Shown: positions 57,885 to 64,000 of the stretch, in pieces | How positions within the stretch are numbered: the first letter of the stretch is position 1 | How the letters are laid out: every line of letters begins with the position of its first letter | DNA from: Anaerolineae bacterium | Lineage (GTDB): Bacteria > Chloroflexota > Anaerolineae > Promineifilales > Promineifilaceae | NCBI GenBank assembly: GCA_023382655.1 | Contig: JAHDWK010000023.1 | Location: 57,915 to 121,914 of the forward strand | Direction: 5' to 3' | Length of the DNA: 64,000 bases | Made by a program: the position numbers and the translations under genes | Notes under the pieces: model-generated | What the model saw: only the letters and a program-made list of their open reading frames with translations | The model's database searches: none | What the model was told of the DNA's origin: nothing

Positions 57885-59448
57885 GCGAAATTTGATAGAG
57901 GACGATATTACCCGCCGTGGCGATGGGTTGCAATTGAAAACCGGCGTTGTGGATGGCACGAATGATGGGTTGGCTAATGTCCCCCACCGGCAAGGCCACA
58001 TACCGCGCATTTCCATCCCGGCCAAAAACAGCCAGGTCTTCGGCCAGCGCCGCGCCGTGCGGGAACCAACTGATATACACTTTGCGGTAAAAGAGGTGGT
58101 AGCCCCATTGCCAGCTAAACCAATGGTCGTACAAGACCGTGCCATACGGTTCATTGGCCAACACCGCCGCAATTTTGGCCGCACCCTGGTCGGCATCTGG
58201 CTGCCCGCCAATGGGGTAACGGCCGTAGCGCGCCCCCCACGCCGGCACTAGCAACAGAATGAGCAAGATAAATGAGATTAAGAGATTAAGAGATTGGGAG
58301 ATTGGGCGGGGCCATAATCTCTTAATCTCCCAATCTCTCAATCTCTCAAAACCGCGTCCTATTAAAACCGCCACAATGGGCACAATGGGCAGCAGGTAAC
58401 GATCCCAGACGGGCACGGCCGTGAGCCAATGCAGCAGCCCATAGCCCAGCACAAACAGCGCCAACAGCAGGTCTACCCGGCTGGCGGCGTTATCCACGCA
58501 CCAGGTGTGCCAGGCCAGCCCAATCAGCAGTAGAAGTAAAACGGGTAGTAAAATGCGGGGCACGGCCGTACCCCACATTTGCCCCCACGCTGCCAATCGC
58601 GGCCCCAATTCCCATGACCAGGCTAACCGCACCCCGCCGTAATTGCCAATTTGCGCCGACCAGAGCGACCAGGAGCCAGTACGGGCCATATCCCAGAAAA
58701 GAATAATGGCTAACACGGGGAGTAAACCCATCAACCAACGCTGCCATTGGGCACGGCCGTAACCCGTCAGCCACCCCAGCCCCACCACCAGCGGCAAAAA
58801 CAGCACCGCCTGATATTTGGTTGCCACAGCCAGACCAAAGAGTAAACCAGAGGTAATCGGTGGGCGGTAATCGGTAATCGGTAATCCGTAATCCGTAATC
58901 CGTAACCGGTTTACGGCATACGGGTTACGGATAACGACTAACGCGGCTATCAACCAAAACGTCAACAGAGGGTCGGTGAAGGCGGTGGCGCTAAATTGGA
59001 TGGCTAAGGGGGAGCAAGCGACGATGAGAGCAGGGAGGAGGACATTGATCCGCGAAAAACGCAAAGGGGCGCGAAGGTTTTGATGACAACCATTCTCTGC
59101 GTCTCTGCGCCTCTGCGTTAAATTTTGTCTAGTGTAAAGATGGCGGCAGAGTACGGCCGTCAGCGGAACCAACCATACCGAAGCCATGAAATTGGGCAGC
59201 CGCGCTGCCCATTCCACCGGGCCGGTCACCGGATAAAATAGCGCCTGGAGATAAAACAGCAATGGTGGTTTGTCTACCGTCTGCGTCAGCAGCAGCGGGT
59301 CTTTCCAGGAAGCAATGTGCCGCGCCCAACTGGCAAAAAGCGCCTCATCGGCGTGAAAGGAATTGGCAAATAAACTATGAACCCGCAACCAGAATGCCAG
59401 TAGCGAAATGCTCACCAACCCGACCCAATACAACCGCCTCTCACTCAT
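57865..59448 (-). CDS. GT39-type glycosyltransferase (ArnT/PMT_2 family) with in-frame repeat insertions
   Basis: 527 aa polyprenyl-phosphate-sugar-dependent transferase of the GT-C fold. First helix YWVGLVSISLLAFWLRV; catalytic first-loop Asp/Glu region NSFHADEALFASWARHIASWKDPLLL, then DKPPLLFYLQALFYPVTGPVEWAARLPNFMASVW, typical of the family. Ten or so helices and a C-terminal soluble domain (VLANEPYGTVLYDHWFSWQWGYHLFYRKVYISWFPHGAALAED). Three palindromic/tandem repeats lie within the frame at 59052, 58859 and 58274, all in hydrophilic loops. Its TGA is in the repeat that begins the YfhO gene. Probably glycosylates wall polymers or proteins. Confidence 0.9.
   Translation of the reverse strand: MSERRLYWVGLVSISLLAFWLRVHSLFANSFHADEALFASWARHIASWKDPLLLTQTVDKPPLLFYLQALFYPVTGPVEWAARLPNFMASVWLVPLTAVLCRHLYTRQNLTQRRRDAENGCHQNLRAPLRFSRINVLLPALIVACSPLAIQFSATAFTDPLLTFWLIAALVVIRNPYAVNRLRITDYGLPITDYRPPITSGLLFGLAVATKYQAVLFLPLVVGLGWLTGYGRAQWQRWLMGLLPVLAIILFWDMARTGSWSLWSAQIGNYGGVRLAWSWELGPRLAAWGQMWGTAVPRILLPVLLLLLIGLAWHTWCVDNAASRVDLLLALFVLGYGLLHWLTAVPVWDRYLLPIVPIVAVLIGRGFERLRDWEIKRLWPRPISQSLNLLISFILLILLLVPAWGARYGRYPIGGQPDADQGAAKIAAVLANEPYGTVLYDHWFSWQWGYHLFYRKVYISWFPHGAALAEDLAVFGRDGNARYVALPVGDISQPIIRAIHNAGFQLQPIATAGNIVLYQISPNEVTR
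58274..58349. repeat. Family B palindrome inside the GT39 gene
   Basis: GAGATTAAGAGATTAAGAG and CTTAATCTCCCAATCTC arms around GGGCGGGGCC. On the coding strand it encodes ERLRDWEIKRLWPRPISQSL at a loop before a membrane helix. Confidence 0.92.
58859..58938. repeat. Family A palindrome inside the GT39 gene
   Basis: Tandem GGTAATCGGTAATCC and CGTAATCCGTAACC units facing TTACGGCATACGGGTTACGG; coding strand reads RNPYAVNRLRITDYGLPITD and YRPPIT without a stop. Confidence 0.92.
59052..59128. repeat. Family J repeat inside the GT39 gene
   Basis: GCGAAAAACGCAAAGGGGCG and CTCTGCGTCTCTGCGCCTCT units; coding strand reads QNLTQRRRDAENGCHQNLRA and PLRFSR, unlike other family members at this loop. Confidence 0.85.
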
Positions 59449-59506
59449 CGCGCCGATTTATAACACACACGCTATTTTCTGCCCTGCCCCAAACCAACGC
59501 TTCCGC

Positions 59507-59512
59507 TATAAT
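59507..59512 (+). promoter_or_regulatory. Candidate -10 box before the GNAT-Dabb gene
   Basis: TATAAT with no good -35 hexamer at 16-18 bp. A family H palindrome (59521-59546) would lie in the 5' leader of the transcript. Confidence 0.4.
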
Positions 59513-59520
59513 CCCCGTTC

Positions 59521-59546
59521 GTAGTGGGCGATAAATCGCCTACTAC
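59521..59546. repeat. Palindromic repeat, family H, short form
   Basis: GTAGTGGGCGAT and ATCGCCTACTAC arms with AA between; leader of the GNAT-Dabb gene. Confidence 0.88.
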
Positions 59547-59570
59547 AAACGACTTTTGAGGAGAAAAGGC

Positions 59571-60359
59571 ATGAGTGAACCAACCCGCGAATCTGTTGTC
59601 ACCTTACGTGAAGTAAGCAAAGACAATGCCCGTGAGATTATCAAATTGGAAGTGGCAGAAGCGCAAAACAAGTTTGTGGCCCCCAACGACATCTCGTTGG
59701 CGCAGGCTTATTTTGAGCGCGACAAGGCATGGTTCCGCGCTATTTATGCCGACGAGACGCCGGTGGGTTTTATGATGCTGTATGATGACCCGCGCGAGCC
59801 GGTTTACTTTTTGTGGCGGCTGATGATGGATGCGCGGTACCAGGGAATGGGCTACGGCCGTCGCGCCCTCGATTTACTCGTTGACTATGTGAAGACACGG
59901 CCGTCTGCCACCGAACTCAAGGTCAGCTATGTGCCCGCCGAAGGCAGCCCTGGCCCCTTTTATGCTAAATATGGGTTTGTGGAAACCGGCGAAGTGGAAG
60001 GCGATGAAAATGTGATGAGCCTGAAGCTGACTTATGCCGATGGCGACGGGCCAAAACCGGCCTGGGGACGGCCGTTGACCCACATCGTCATGATCAAACT
60101 CAAAGACCCCACGCCCGAAAACATTGATGAAGCCGTCGCCCAAATCCGCAGCATGGCGGGCAAAATTGAAGTGCTGAAATCGTTGGAAGTGGGCAAAGAT
60201 GTGGTGCGCTCTGAACGCTCCTACGACCTGGCGCTCATTGCCAAATTTGAAGACCGCGCCGGACTGGAAGTATATAACACCCATCCCGTGCATCTGCCGG
60301 TGCTGGCCTATCTGCGAGAACGGATGCGTGCGGTCACGGCCGTAGACTTTGAAAGTTGA
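59571..60359 (+). CDS. GNAT acetyltransferase fused to a Dabb (stress-responsive A/B barrel) domain
   Basis: 262 aa from ATG 59571 (GAGGAGAA upstream). Residues 1-160: GNAT domain close to spermidine/spermine acetyltransferases (SpeG/BltD-like), with acetyl-CoA motif YQGMGYGRRALDLLVDYVK and GPFYAKYGFVETGEV. Residues ~168-262: Dabb domain starting LTHIVMIKLKDPTPENIDEAVAQI and ending HPVHLPVLAYLRERMRAVTAVDF. Dabb proteins are usually free-standing small dimers, so the fusion is uncommon. May modify polyamines, in line with the homospermidine synthase gene 7 kb away; inference only. Confidence 0.9.
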   Translation: MSEPTRESVVTLREVSKDNAREIIKLEVAEAQNKFVAPNDISLAQAYFERDKAWFRAIYADETPVGFMMLYDDPREPVYFLWRLMMDARYQGMGYGRRALDLLVDYVKTRPSATELKVSYVPAEGSPGPFYAKYGFVETGEVEGDENVMSLKLTYADGDGPKPAWGRPLTHIVMIKLKDPTPENIDEAVAQIRSMAGKIEVLKSLEVGKDVVRSERSYDLALIAKFEDRAGLEVYNTHPVHLPVLAYLRERMRAVTAVDFES

Positions 60360-60360
60360 C

Positions 60361-60684
60361 ATGATCCACCATTCTATAGACCCTTCTGTCTCTAAAGGCT
60401 GGCTGGTAGGCCCGTGGAACTCAGATGTGCCCGTACCTATCGGGTATGCCAACCAGGGTATAGATGTGCCGCATTTGCATGAGCAAATGTATGAGGTCTA
60501 TCTGGTAGCGTGGGGGTGGAGCACGGCCGTTGTCAACCAACAAACTATCCGGCTAGAAGCAGGCGACATGCTGATTATCGAACCCGGTGAGGTTCATACC
60601 TTTATCGAAAGCTCGGCAGAGTATTTGCATTTTGTCATTCACACCCCGTTTGTGCCCGGAGACAAAGTTGTGTTAGCTTCCTGA
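60361..60684 (+). CDS. Small cupin-domain protein
   Basis: 107 aa from ATG 60361, 1 bp after the GNAT-Dabb stop. Cupin motif 1 as DVPHLHEQMYEVYLVAWG and motif 2 as LEAGDMLIIEPGEVHTFIE, with His/Glu/His metal ligands. Function unknown; its placement suggests co-expression with the acetyltransferase fusion. Confidence 0.88.
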   Translation: MIHHSIDPSVSKGWLVGPWNSDVPVPIGYANQGIDVPHLHEQMYEVYLVAWGWSTAVVNQQTIRLEAGDMLIIEPGEVHTFIESSAEYLHFVIHTPFVPGDKVVLAS

Positions 60685-60692
60685 AACTGCTT

Positions 60693-61373
60693 ATGGATAC
60701 TTTTTTCTCGCCCGTCTTCTTTTTTCTGTTGTTCATCATCGCCATCGGCGAGTTTATCCTCTCCGCTTTTTGGGTTCCCTTCTATTTTCGTTTTGGCCTT
60801 CCGTTATACCGCCGAAATTTTCAGCTTCCCCCTACACCCACCGACCTGGGCCAACACATCCCTACCCTGGAATCCCAATTACCCCGTTCCTGGTGGCAAG
60901 GAGCAGTGGTGTTCCGGGCATTGGGGCCACATGAACTGGCTTTTCGGCAGCACATGATAAAAAATTCCCGCAATGCGCTTCACGGCCGTGTCCTATTCGA
61001 TCCCCTCAGCAACCAGCTCTCCATCACCGGTTACTTTTACTGGACACTCCTCTTTTTTCCCCTGGCCTTCCTGGCAATGGGTTTCTTTGAGCTTTTCTTC
61101 CTGCCTTTTATTGCCTTTTTTGTGTTCATCCTGCTGATCAACATTACCCAACAACGGCGGAGTTACCAGCGGGTGGCTACGGCCGTGCAAAACACTCTCA
61201 GCGCCACCCCCTGGCATGACGCTGCACACGAGCCTACCTCCTATGACCCCTTTGCCCCTTCGCCCAACAAACTACCGGGGCTTTCTACTACAGAACTCAT
61301 GCTGATGGTCGTCTTGTTAATGATGGTGTTTTCAACCGGCGTCGTTTTCGCGGTATACTGGTTACGTCGGTAA
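60693..61373 (+). CDS. Hypothetical membrane protein
   Basis: 226 aa, no family recognised. Helices at ~5-28 (FFFLLFIIAIGEFILSAFWV), ~112-132 (YWTLLFFPLAFLAMGFF), ~134-152 (LFFLPFIAFFVFILLINI) and a C-terminal anchor ~203-222 (TELMLMVVLLMMVFSTGVVFAVYW). A soluble segment of ~80 residues between helix 1 and 2 contains LGPHELAFRQHMI. Starts 8 bp after the cupin stop. Confidence 0.7.
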   Translation: MDTFFSPVFFFLLFIIAIGEFILSAFWVPFYFRFGLPLYRRNFQLPPTPTDLGQHIPTLESQLPRSWWQGAVVFRALGPHELAFRQHMIKNSRNALHGRVLFDPLSNQLSITGYFYWTLLFFPLAFLAMGFFELFFLPFIAFFVFILLINITQQRRSYQRVATAVQNTLSATPWHDAAHEPTSYDPFAPSPNKLPGLSTTELMLMVVLLMMVFSTGVVFAVYWLRR

Positions 61374-61441
61374 GAATGGGACTCACCAGATTTGAACCGG
61401 CGCACCATCAAACCAATTTCAACCCCAAAGGAGTAAACGTA

Positions 61442-61807
61442 ATGAAAATTGCCTATGTATTTGCCACATCCGGCCACACCGCCAGTTACAAACTGGGCAA
61501 AATGATCCTGCCGCAACTGGAAACGGGCACACACGGTGTAGATGTCATCGGCATGTTCTTTTTCGATGACAACAACTACATCTTGCGCGCCGGTGACCCC
61601 ATCGGCGAGCGGCTGTCTAAAATCGCCCAAGAGAAAGGGATCATGCTGATGATGTGTGACCAGTGCGCCCTGGAGCGCGGCCTGGCGGTGGGTGAACCGG
61701 GCAGTTGCCGTCCCTCCGGCACAGTAGCCGGTGTTTTGGTTGGCTGCTTCCCCGACCTCTACGGCGCGCTGGCTGGCAATCCGCCAGACCAGGTGATTAC
61801 TTTATAA
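61442..61807 (+). CDS. DsrE-superfamily protein (SaoD-like)
   Basis: 121 aa from ATG 61442 (AAAGGAG upstream). IAYVFATSGHTASYKLGKMILPQL, DVIGMFFFDDNNYILRAGDPIGERL, KGIMLMMCDQCALERGLA and a Cys-containing TVAGVLVGCFPDLY. The DsrE/TusD fold with Cys near residue 79 (MMCDQC) and GCFPD fits sulfur-handling proteins; I recall the group as SaoD-like but this rests on memory of the motif pattern. Monocistronic or last of the cluster. Confidence 0.75.
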   Translation: MKIAYVFATSGHTASYKLGKMILPQLETGTHGVDVIGMFFFDDNNYILRAGDPIGERLSKIAQEKGIMLMMCDQCALERGLAVGEPGSCRPSGTVAGVLVGCFPDLYGALAGNPPDQVITL

Positions 61808-61895
61808 AGAAGGACCGTATTAAGAAACGACATTTATTATGCTGGTTAGTAGCCGATCACTGCTAATCCCCCAAACCGCCATAAGGAGATAGACA

Positions 61896-64000
61896 ATGTT
61901 GAGAAAACGACTCGGTATCCTGGGACTGACCCTAACCATGCTGTTGCTGTTGTTGGGCTGGATTAGCAGCCTTTCAGCCAGTAGTGATGCTGCCAAACCT
62001 GCTGCCGCCCCATCGGGCCAGCAGACCATCACCCAACTCACACCTGATGAGTTAGAGCCGTCCATCCGCAATGGTAATCAGCGTATAAGCACCGCAACGG
62101 GGCAACCGTTGGTACTTTACGCCGTCAATTATGTGGTTGCGCCGGGCGCGCCAGAAGATATGGCCCGCCAATATCTGCGTGAAAATGCCGCCTTGCTGCA
62201 CCTACAAGCGCCAGACCTGCGCGACCTGGCACACACATTCACCCGGCAAGGGCCTTCTGGCCCAACGGTACGTTTCCGGCAGGTGGTCAATGGCATACCC
62301 GTTTACAAATCAGATGTGGTTGTTCACCTGAATAACAAACACATAGTCACTTATGTGGCCAATGATTACAAAAGCGCCCTGGTGGTTCCCGCAAACATGA
62401 ATCCGAGTTTAACGGCCGTAGACGCCACCCAGATTGTCCGCGACTATTTGGGCATTACCGGCAAAACCCAGTTGGAAAAAAGCGACCTCATGTTGTACGT
62501 GCTGCAAGGTCAGACCTACCTGGTTTATCGTGTAAACATCGTCGCCAATGACCCGTTGGGCGACTGGGAAGCCCTGGTAGATGCTAACACCGGCGAATTC
62601 CTGAAACTGGTAAACCAAAGTATGGATTATGGTGAAGAGGGCGAAGGTGGTGCGGCCGTGTCCAGCAGCATCCTTGTCACCGGTACAGGGAACGTCTTCG
62701 ACCCTGACCCGCTCTCCTCCGCCACCGCCACCTACGGGGATCCTGGCTTCACCGACAACAACGACGCCACCTCTCCTCAACTTGACGGTGAACTGATGAG
62801 TGTCACCCTGCAAGACATCACATTTAACGGCGGCATGTATCACCTGGATGGAACTTATGCCGCCATCCGCGACACGGAATCTCCATTCAAAGGCCTCTTT
62901 TCCCAGGCTACCAATGTCTGGAATTACAACCGCTTCGACGATGCTTTTGAAGCCGCCAACACCTATTACCACATAGACTCCTCCATGCGCTATTTGAATG
63001 AGACATTGGGTTTAAACATTATGCCCTATCAATACAGCGGCGGCGTGCGCTTTGACCCACATGGCTTAAACGGCGCTGACAATTCCCATTACAGCACCGG
63101 TTCCGGGGAAGTTGCCTTCGGTGAAGGTGGTGTGGATGACGCCGAGGATTCCGACGTGATCCACCACGAATTGGGTCATGGTTTGCATGACTGGGTCACC
63201 AACGGCGGGTTGTCTCAGGTAAATGGCCTGAGCGAAGGTACAGGCGACTATTGGGCACAATCGTACAACCGCAGCCTGGGCTATTGGCAGCCTGGTGATC
63301 CACCCTACCAATGGGTTTTCAACTGGGACGGGCATAATCCATTTTGGAATGGGCGCGTCACCAATTACCCGGCGCTTTATCCTGGCGGCTTAACCGGCCA
63401 AATCCATACCGACGGCCAGATTTGGTCTACCTGTAACATGCGGGTTTATGATGAGATTGGCAAACAGCAGATGGACAGGGCTTTTTGGGAAGGGTTGGGC
63501 ATGACCAATTCCAGCACCAACCAGGAAGACGCGGCCAACGCCGTATACCAGGCGGCCATTGACATGGGTTACTCCGCCGCTGAGTTACAGGATATGCACG
63601 ACATTTATCTCACCTGTGTCTATGTGGTACCAGATGTGCCTCTGGCCGATTTTGATGTAGTTGTGACACCCAATACACTCAGCGTGTGCAGCCCTAATGA
63701 TGCGATATTCGATGTGGATGTCACGCAGTTTAATGGCTTCGGCACGGCCGTAACCCTAAGCGCCTCTGGGCAGCCCGACCCACCCAACATGGCCGTCTTC
63801 TCGGCCAACAACCAGATACCGCCTTTCAGCAGCACCCTGACCATTGGCACAAACGGCGCGGCAACCGGGGCCTACGACATTGACGTGAGCGGCATGGCCC
63901 CCACAACCACCCACACCACCACAGTACAACTGGTGGTAGCCGACAGCGTCCCTGGCGCGCCCACCCTGCTAACCCCGGCCGACGGCGAAACCGACGTCCC
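61896..64000 (+). CDS. Secreted zinc metallopeptidase, M36/M4-like (3' part outside window)
   Basis: At least 701 codons, open at the right edge. Signal peptide MLRKRLGILGLTLTMLLLLL...SLSASS. Residues ~35-230: FTP/PepSY-type propeptide (LHLQAPDLRDLAHTFTRQGPSGPTVRFRQVVNGIPVYKSDVVVH; DWEALVDANTGEFL). Residues ~250-600: catalytic domain with zinc motif IHHELGHGLHDW (His424, Glu425, His428) and third ligand Glu447 in LSEGTGDYWAQ, as in fungalysin-like enzymes. From ~620 begin beta-rich C-terminal repeats (VVVTPNTLSVCSPNDAIFDVDV). GGAGAT before the ATG. Probably degrades extracellular protein. Confidence 0.93.
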   Translation, partial: MLRKRLGILGLTLTMLLLLLGWISSLSASSDAAKPAAAPSGQQTITQLTPDELEPSIRNGNQRISTATGQPLVLYAVNYVVAPGAPEDMARQYLRENAALLHLQAPDLRDLAHTFTRQGPSGPTVRFRQVVNGIPVYKSDVVVHLNNKHIVTYVANDYKSALVVPANMNPSLTAVDATQIVRDYLGITGKTQLEKSDLMLYVLQGQTYLVYRVNIVANDPLGDWEALVDANTGEFLKLVNQSMDYGEEGEGGAAVSSSILVTGTGNVFDPDPLSSATATYGDPGFTDNNDATSPQLDGELMSVTLQDITFNGGMYHLDGTYAAIRDTESPFKGLFSQATNVWNYNRFDDAFEAANTYYHIDSSMRYLNETLGLNIMPYQYSGGVRFDPHGLNGADNSHYSTGSGEVAFGEGGVDDAEDSDVIHHELGHGLHDWVTNGGLSQVNGLSEGTGDYWAQSYNRSLGYWQPGDPPYQWVFNWDGHNPFWNGRVTNYPALYPGGLTGQIHTDGQIWSTCNMRVYDEIGKQQMDRAFWEGLGMTNSSTNQEDAANAVYQAAIDMGYSAAELQDMHDIYLTCVYVVPDVPLADFDVVVTPNTLSVCSPNDAIFDVDVTQFNGFGTAVTLSASGQPDPPNMAVFSANNQIPPFSSTLTIGTNGAATGAYDIDVSGMAPTTTHTTTVQLVVADSVPGAPTLLTPADGETDV

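Larger units (their letters stand above)
1603..63754. repeat. Interspersed palindromic octamer ACGGCCGT
   Basis: About 120 copies counted by eye across the window, for example 20440-20447, 22530-22537, 22552-22559 and 44635-44642. It occurs in every codon phase (often as Thr-Ala-Val, Asn/Asp-Gly-Arg or Arg-Pro-Leu/Phe) and in non-coding DNA. Counts per 20 kb by hand: about 15, 41 and 57 for the first three, and 7 in the last 4 kb. Confidence 0.9.

Overview
The window looks like a chromosomal segment of a Chloroflexota bacterium, probably an Anaerolineae/Ardenticatenia-type heterotroph. This is an inference from gene content: several complete sugar ABC systems with acidic lipoprotein binding proteins, LacI regulators beside glycoside hydrolases, a YfhO/PMT membrane-protein pair, and no sign of an outer-membrane export system. 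No rRNA, CRISPR array, prophage or replication origin is visible. One tRNA gene (Ser, anticodon GGA) lies at 35938-36029.

Layout. 1-5 kb: a ribose/rhamnose-type ABC transporter (two permeases, double ATPase) divergent from an unusual DeoR regulator fused to a sugar-binding domain. 5.1-8.8 kb: a MerR-controlled oxidoreductase run (MerR, aldo/keto reductase broken by one base, cupin, SDR, LLM-type oxidoreductase) with a textbook 19-bp-spacer MerR promoter. 8.9-16.4 kb: a rhamnoside locus with a GH78 alpha-L-rhamnosidase, a MalFG-type ABC transporter and LacI. 16.4-18 kb: a decayed zone with a GH78 C-terminal remnant, an IS256-family transposase remnant, a surface-protein tail and a tiny hydrophobic ORF. 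18-36 kb: mostly housekeeping and envelope genes (NYN protein, alpha-oxoamine synthase, PBP1A, purB, guaB, lgt, an alkaline-phosphatase-superfamily hydrolase, response regulator, SDR, PlsC, patatin, sensor kinase, tRNA-Ser). 36-49 kb: a galactoside-use cluster (LacI with a near-perfect operator, binding protein, two enlarged permeases, HAD phosphatase, FGGY kinase, GH42 beta-galactosidase, GH4 alpha-galactosidase, four-helix-bundle protein, galT). 49-64 kb: a broken signal peptidase, esterase, homospermidine synthase, DEAD-box helicase, a YfhO and GT39 pair, a GNAT-Dabb fusion, a cupin, a DsrE-like protein and the start of a large secreted metallopeptidase.

How the parts fit. In the 36-49 kb block alpha- and beta-galactosides would be bound and imported by the ABC system, hydrolysed in the cytoplasm by GH42 and GH4, and the galactose-1-phosphate handled by GalT, under one LacI repressor. 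The rhamnosidase locus (8.9-16.4 kb) and the RbsABC-type transporter at the left end could together release and import deoxysugars. Substrates are inferred from context only.

Two genome-scale patterns stand out. (1) The palindromic octamer ACGGCCGT occurs about 120 times by hand count, against roughly 1-2 expected from base composition, in genes and between them, and is sparse in the 11.5-18.2 kb rhamnoside/decayed block. (2) At least ten families of short, tandem-structured palindromic repeats occupy intergenic spaces. They supply or touch the stop codons of a dozen unrelated genes, replace ribosome-binding regions, and in galT, the YfhO gene and the GT39 gene are inserted inside the reading frame without breaking it. 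No transposase for these elements is in the window.
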